Assembly (NCBI GenBank): GCA_002385675.1 | Contig: DGDY01000155.1 | Span: 1 to 15,865 of the forward strand | Direction of reading: 5' to 3' | Source: Anaerolineales bacterium UBA3940 | GTDB taxonomy: Bacteria; Chloroflexota; Anaerolineae; Aggregatilineales; UBA3940 | Length of the DNA: 15,865 nucleotides | In this document: positions 13,808-15,865 of the stretch, in pieces | Numbering within the stretch: the stretch's first letter is position 1 | How the letters are laid out: each line of letters begins with the position of its first letter | The notes under the pieces: generated by a model | Database searches by the model: none | What the model was told of the DNA's origin: nothing | Seen by the model: only the letters and a program-made list of their open reading frames with translations | Made by a program: the position numbers and the translations under genes

Positions 13808-13854
13808 CAATCAGCGTTCTGATCCGCGAATGACACGAATGTGAGAATACTGAG

Positions 13855-13919
13855 TCCACAGATGTCACAGATGACACAGATACATCCTTTTTATCTGTGA
13901 AGTCTGTGCCATCTGTGGA
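13855..13919. repeat. Long inverted repeat built from CACAGAT units
   Basis: A 28-base left arm (13855-13882) pairs with a 28-base right arm (13892-13919) at 24 of 28 positions around a 9-base loop. The left arm is three 9-base tandem units (CCACAGATG, TCACAGATG, ACACAGATA). It sits in the 118-bp gap between the dihydroorotase stop (13926) and the next gene's start (13807), both on the minus strand. It could block or end read-through, although no T-tract follows on the minus strand. It resembles CACAGAT-type interspersed repeats. Confidence 0.75.
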
Positions 13920-13925
13920 TCCGCT

Positions 13926-15215
13926 TCATGAGTCTATCACAGGTTGGCCTGTCCCTGGCCCGGCGAGCACCCGCTCGCCGTCAAACACCTGCCGCCCGCG
14001 CAGGTAGACGCGCTCGACGCGCCCGCGCACCTCGCGCCCGGCGAAGGGCGTCCAGCCGCAGCGAGTGTACAGCGGCGCATCGCCGAGCGTCCAGCGCGCG
14101 GACAGATCGACGACGGTCAGGTCGGCGTCACAGCCGGGCTCGATGCGCCCCTTGCGCCCCAGCCCGAAGATCTCGGCGGGGCGGGTCGCGGTCAGGCGGA
14201 CGACGTCGGGCAGGGTCAGCCGCCCTTCGTGGACGGCGGTTAGCAGCAGGGGCAGCATCGTCTCCAGCCCCGGCATGCCGGAGGGCGGCTGGTCGCCGCG
14301 CTTCTCGTCGAGGGTGTGCGGCGCGTGGTCGGTGGCAACGATGTCGAGCACGTCGAGGTTGGCCCACAGCGCATCGACGTCTGCCTGTTCGCGCAGAGGC
14401 GGGTTGCACACCGCCAGCGCGCCGATGCGGGCTTCTGCCTCCAGCGTCAGGAACAGGTGATGCGGCGTCGCCTCACAGGTGACGGGCACGCCGCGAGCCT
14501 TCGCCTCACGGATCAGGTCAAGCTCGGCCCGCGTCGAGACGTGGCAGATGTGCAGCCGCCGCCCGGTCTGTTCCGCAAGCGCAAGCAGGTAGGCGACGGA
14601 TAGCGCGGCGCAGATCGGCGGGCGGCGCTGCCCGCGTGTGGCGTAGTAGCGCACGGCGGCCTCGTCCTCGGCATGCACCGCGATGACGCGGTCCGCCGGG
14701 TAGCCCTCAAAGTGCGCGATCTGCGCGGCGAAGTGGTCTACGAGCAGGCTGCCGGTGCTGGAGCCGACGTACATCTTCAGCCCGGCGGCGCGGTCTGCGA
14801 GCGATGCCGCCTCGGCGGCGTTGTCCGCCGTTGCGCCGATGTACAGCCCGTAATCGCATACGGCCTTCGCGGCGGCGAGCCGGTTCGCCTGCTCGAACGT
14901 GTCACAGTTTGTGATCGGCGGGCTGGTGTTGGGCATGGCGAGGACGGTCGTCACGCCCCCGGCGAGCGCGGCGCGCGTGCCGCTGTCGAAGTCCTCCTTG
15001 TGCTCGCCGCCCGGCTCGCGCAGGTGCACATGCGCGTCGATCAGGCCGGGGAGCACCGTCAGCCCGGTCAGGTCGATGACCTCTGCCTGCGGGGCGCTGC
15101 CGGCAAGGCGCGGTGCAACGGCGGCAATGTGCTCGCCCTCGATGAGGATGTCGAGCGGCTCGACGCCGTGCGCGCTGGCGACGTTTGCGCCCCGGAGAAG
15201 GACCTGCTGTGTCAT
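13926..15215 (-). CDS. pyrC: Dihydroorotase
   Basis: Dihydroorotase closes carbamoyl aspartate to dihydroorotate, the third step of pyrimidine synthesis. The 429-residue length fits the class I/type III amidohydrolase branch. Visible residues include the metal-binding His62 and His64 with Arg66 (GLIDAHVHLREPG), Asn96 (AMPNTSPP), His181 (VHAED), His225 (HICHVST) and the catalytic Asp296 (ATDHAPHT). The related allantoinases share much of this, but the DAHVHLREPG and PPLR signatures favour dihydroorotase. The ATG at 15215 is the first sensible in-frame start; no ribosome site precedes it and a promoter-like pair ends 7 nt upstream, suggesting a leaderless message. The frame open to 15407 is not coding. 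No other pyr gene is in the window. Confidence 0.93.
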   Translation of the reverse strand: MTQQVLLRGANVASAHGVEPLDILIEGEHIAAVAPRLAGSAPQAEVIDLTGLTVLPGLIDAHVHLREPGGEHKEDFDSGTRAALAGGVTTVLAMPNTSPPITNCDTFEQANRLAAAKAVCDYGLYIGATADNAAEAASLADRAAGLKMYVGSSTGSLLVDHFAAQIAHFEGYPADRVIAVHAEDEAAVRYYATRGQRRPPICAALSVAYLLALAEQTGRRLHICHVSTRAELDLIREAKARGVPVTCEATPHHLFLTLEAEARIGALAVCNPPLREQADVDALWANLDVLDIVATDHAPHTLDEKRGDQPPSGMPGLETMLPLLLTAVHEGRLTLPDVVRLTATRPAEIFGLGRKGRIEPGCDADLTVVDLSARWTLGDAPLYTRCGWTPFAGREVRGRVERVYLRGRQVFDGERVLAGPGTGQPVIDS

Positions 15216-15222
15216 GGGCCAT

Positions 15223-15251
15223 AGTATGGCATGCGGGCGGGTTCGGGACAA
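15223..15251 (-). promoter_or_regulatory. Candidate promoter of dihydroorotase (leaderless message)
   Basis: The minus strand reads TTGTCC (15251-15246), a 17-bp spacer and CATACT (15228-15223); each box matches four of six consensus bases. The -10 box ends 7 nt before the ATG at 15215, so transcription would begin at or within a base or two of the start codon. The lack of any Shine-Dalgarno sequence agrees with this. Confidence 0.4.
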
Positions 15252-15296
15252 GGGGAGGGGGCAGACTTGTGGGATGAGGGGGTGTGGAGCAGGGGG
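15252..15296 (+). other. G-run cluster, possible G-quadruplex
   Basis: Five runs of three or more G lie within 45 bp: 15252-15255, 15257-15261, 15271-15273, 15278-15282 and 15292-15296, with loops of 1, 9, 4 and 9 bases. The cluster sits between the divergent dihydroorotase and folD promoters. Two loops are longer than the usual seven-base limit, so stability is uncertain. Confidence 0.35.
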
Positions 15297-15345
15297 AACC
15301 CCAGATATACGAACGATGGCGCAGTCAAATATGACATTCCGCAGT

Positions 15346-15374
15346 GTGGCAGGAATCAGTGCACGTGTTATGCT
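15346..15374 (+). promoter_or_regulatory. Candidate promoter of folD
   Basis: GTGGCA (15346-15351, four of six) and TATGCT (15369-15374, four of six) are separated by 17 bp, and TG lies just before the -10 box as in extended -10 promoters. The start would give a leader of roughly 50 nt to the GTG at 15431. Confidence 0.45.
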
Positions 15375-15430
15375 AGTGGGGACACATACTCCTTCCAATC
15401 GATTCACGCGTCACTGATACGGAGGTAACC

Positions 15431-15865
15431 GTGACAGCAATCGTTCTTGACGGCAAAGCCATCGCGGCAGAGGTCCAGCAGGAAGTTGCGGATGCCGTGC
15501 AGCGCATGAAGGATGAGCACGGCATTACGCCCGGACTGGCTGCGGTGCTCGTCGGCGATAACCCCGCATCCCAGATGTACGTGAAGATGAAGCGCAACCG
15601 CTGCGCTGAGGTGGGGATCGACTCCTTCCTGCACGAACTCCCCGGCGACATTACGCAGGAAGAGCTTGAGAAGGTCATTGCCGATCTCAACAGCGACCCG
15701 AAGGTACACGGCATTCTGGTACAGCTTCCGCTCCCTGACCACCTCGACGAGGAAGCCGTGCTCAAGGCCATCAGCATCGACAAGGACGTAGACGGCTTCC
15801 ACCCGGAGAATATTGGCCGCCTCGCGATGAAGGGCCGCGAGCCCGAGTTCATCCCCGCGACGCCC
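15431..15865 (+). CDS. folD: Methylenetetrahydrofolate dehydrogenase/cyclohydrolase FolD, 3' truncated by window end
   Basis: FolD oxidises 5,10-methylene-tetrahydrofolate with NAD(P) and hydrolyses the product to 10-formyl-tetrahydrofolate, supplying one-carbon units. The first 145 residues are present with no stop before the window edge; FolD is usually 280-300 residues, so about half is missing. The catalytic residues match the E. coli numbering exactly: Tyr50 and Lys54 (VGDNPASQMYVKMK), Gln98 (GILVQLPLP) and Asp121 (KDVDGFHPENIGRL). The start is GTG at 15431, with GGAGGT (15421-15426) immediately upstream. It is divergent from dihydroorotase with a 215-bp gap. Confidence 0.96.
   Translation, partial: MTAIVLDGKAIAAEVQQEVADAVQRMKDEHGITPGLAAVLVGDNPASQMYVKMKRNRCAEVGIDSFLHELPGDITQEELEKVIADLNSDPKVHGILVQLPLPDHLDEEAVLKAISIDKDVDGFHPENIGRLAMKGREPEFIPATP

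Noticed and set aside
13855..13882. Tandem CACAGAT units considered as a CRISPR-like array
   Set aside because: The units are 9 bases long and directly adjacent with no spacers, and no cas gene is present.
15216..15407. N-terminal extension of dihydroorotase by 64 residues
   Set aside because: The extension crosses the G-rich promoter gap and the folD promoter, lacks family similarity, and the MTQQVLLRGA start matches the normal beginning of the enzyme.

Overview
This GC-rich bacterial window holds about seventeen genes, most of them tightly packed and many preceded by good Shine-Dalgarno sequences. The likely source is Chloroflexota, probably the Anaerolineae or a relative. The reasons are the cell-surface proteins with Pro/Thr-rich linkers, an archaeal-style HMG-CoA synthase next to a class II HMG-CoA reductase and a DUF35 protein, a geranylgeranyl-reductase-family flavoprotein, and GC-rich palindromic intergenic repeats. 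This placement is inferred from gene content; no phylogenetic marker was tested. The first 19 bases are the Tn5/Nextera mosaic-end adapter, so the left edge is a library artefact and the first gene is cut there.

Layout. (1) 20-613 (+): C-terminal part of an S1-domain protein, closed by a strong hairpin that also serves the converging minus-strand genes. (2) 718-4042 (-): an isoprenoid precursor module, in transcription order HMG-CoA reductase, HMG-CoA synthase, a zinc-ribbon-only miniprotein and a complete DUF35 (zinc ribbon plus OB-fold) protein. No thiolase gene lies with them. The two non-coding stretches in the module (1341-1653 and 4043-4285) share a TTGACA-bearing motif and an identical hairpin. 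(3) 4286-6076 (-): a two-helix membrane protein and a membrane-anchored polysaccharide deacetylase. (4) 6482-8522 (+): a lipoprotein and an anchored protein of unknown function, both with Pro/Thr linkers, followed at 8651 by an 86-residue protein that looks like a RiPP-leader-type miniprotein. (5) 8912-9532 (-): pyroglutamyl peptidase, then a 181-bp multi-hairpin repeat. (6) 9904-11105 (+): a purine-type phosphoribosyltransferase and a single-domain response regulator with a low-complexity tail. (7) 11153-15215 (-): dihydroorotase, geranylgeranyl-reductase-family oxidoreductase, family 2 glycosyltransferase (4-base overlap with the previous gene) and a four-helix membrane protein. (8) 15431-end (+): the start of folD, divergent from dihydroorotase.

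How the genes fit together. The reductase and synthase would convert acetoacetyl-CoA plus acetyl-CoA to mevalonate, with DUF35 as the expected scaffold for a thiolase/synthase complex. The geranylgeranyl-reductase-like enzyme could act later by saturating isoprenoid chains, and the overlapping glycosyltransferase suggests a glycolipid or polyprenyl-linked product. The remaining genes are envelope proteins and nucleotide or one-carbon housekeeping enzymes. No CRISPR array, tRNA, rRNA or complete insertion sequence was seen. The most unusual points are the thiolase-less archaeal-type module with its orphan zinc ribbon, the paired upstream elements, the small leader-like protein and the 181-bp palindromic element.
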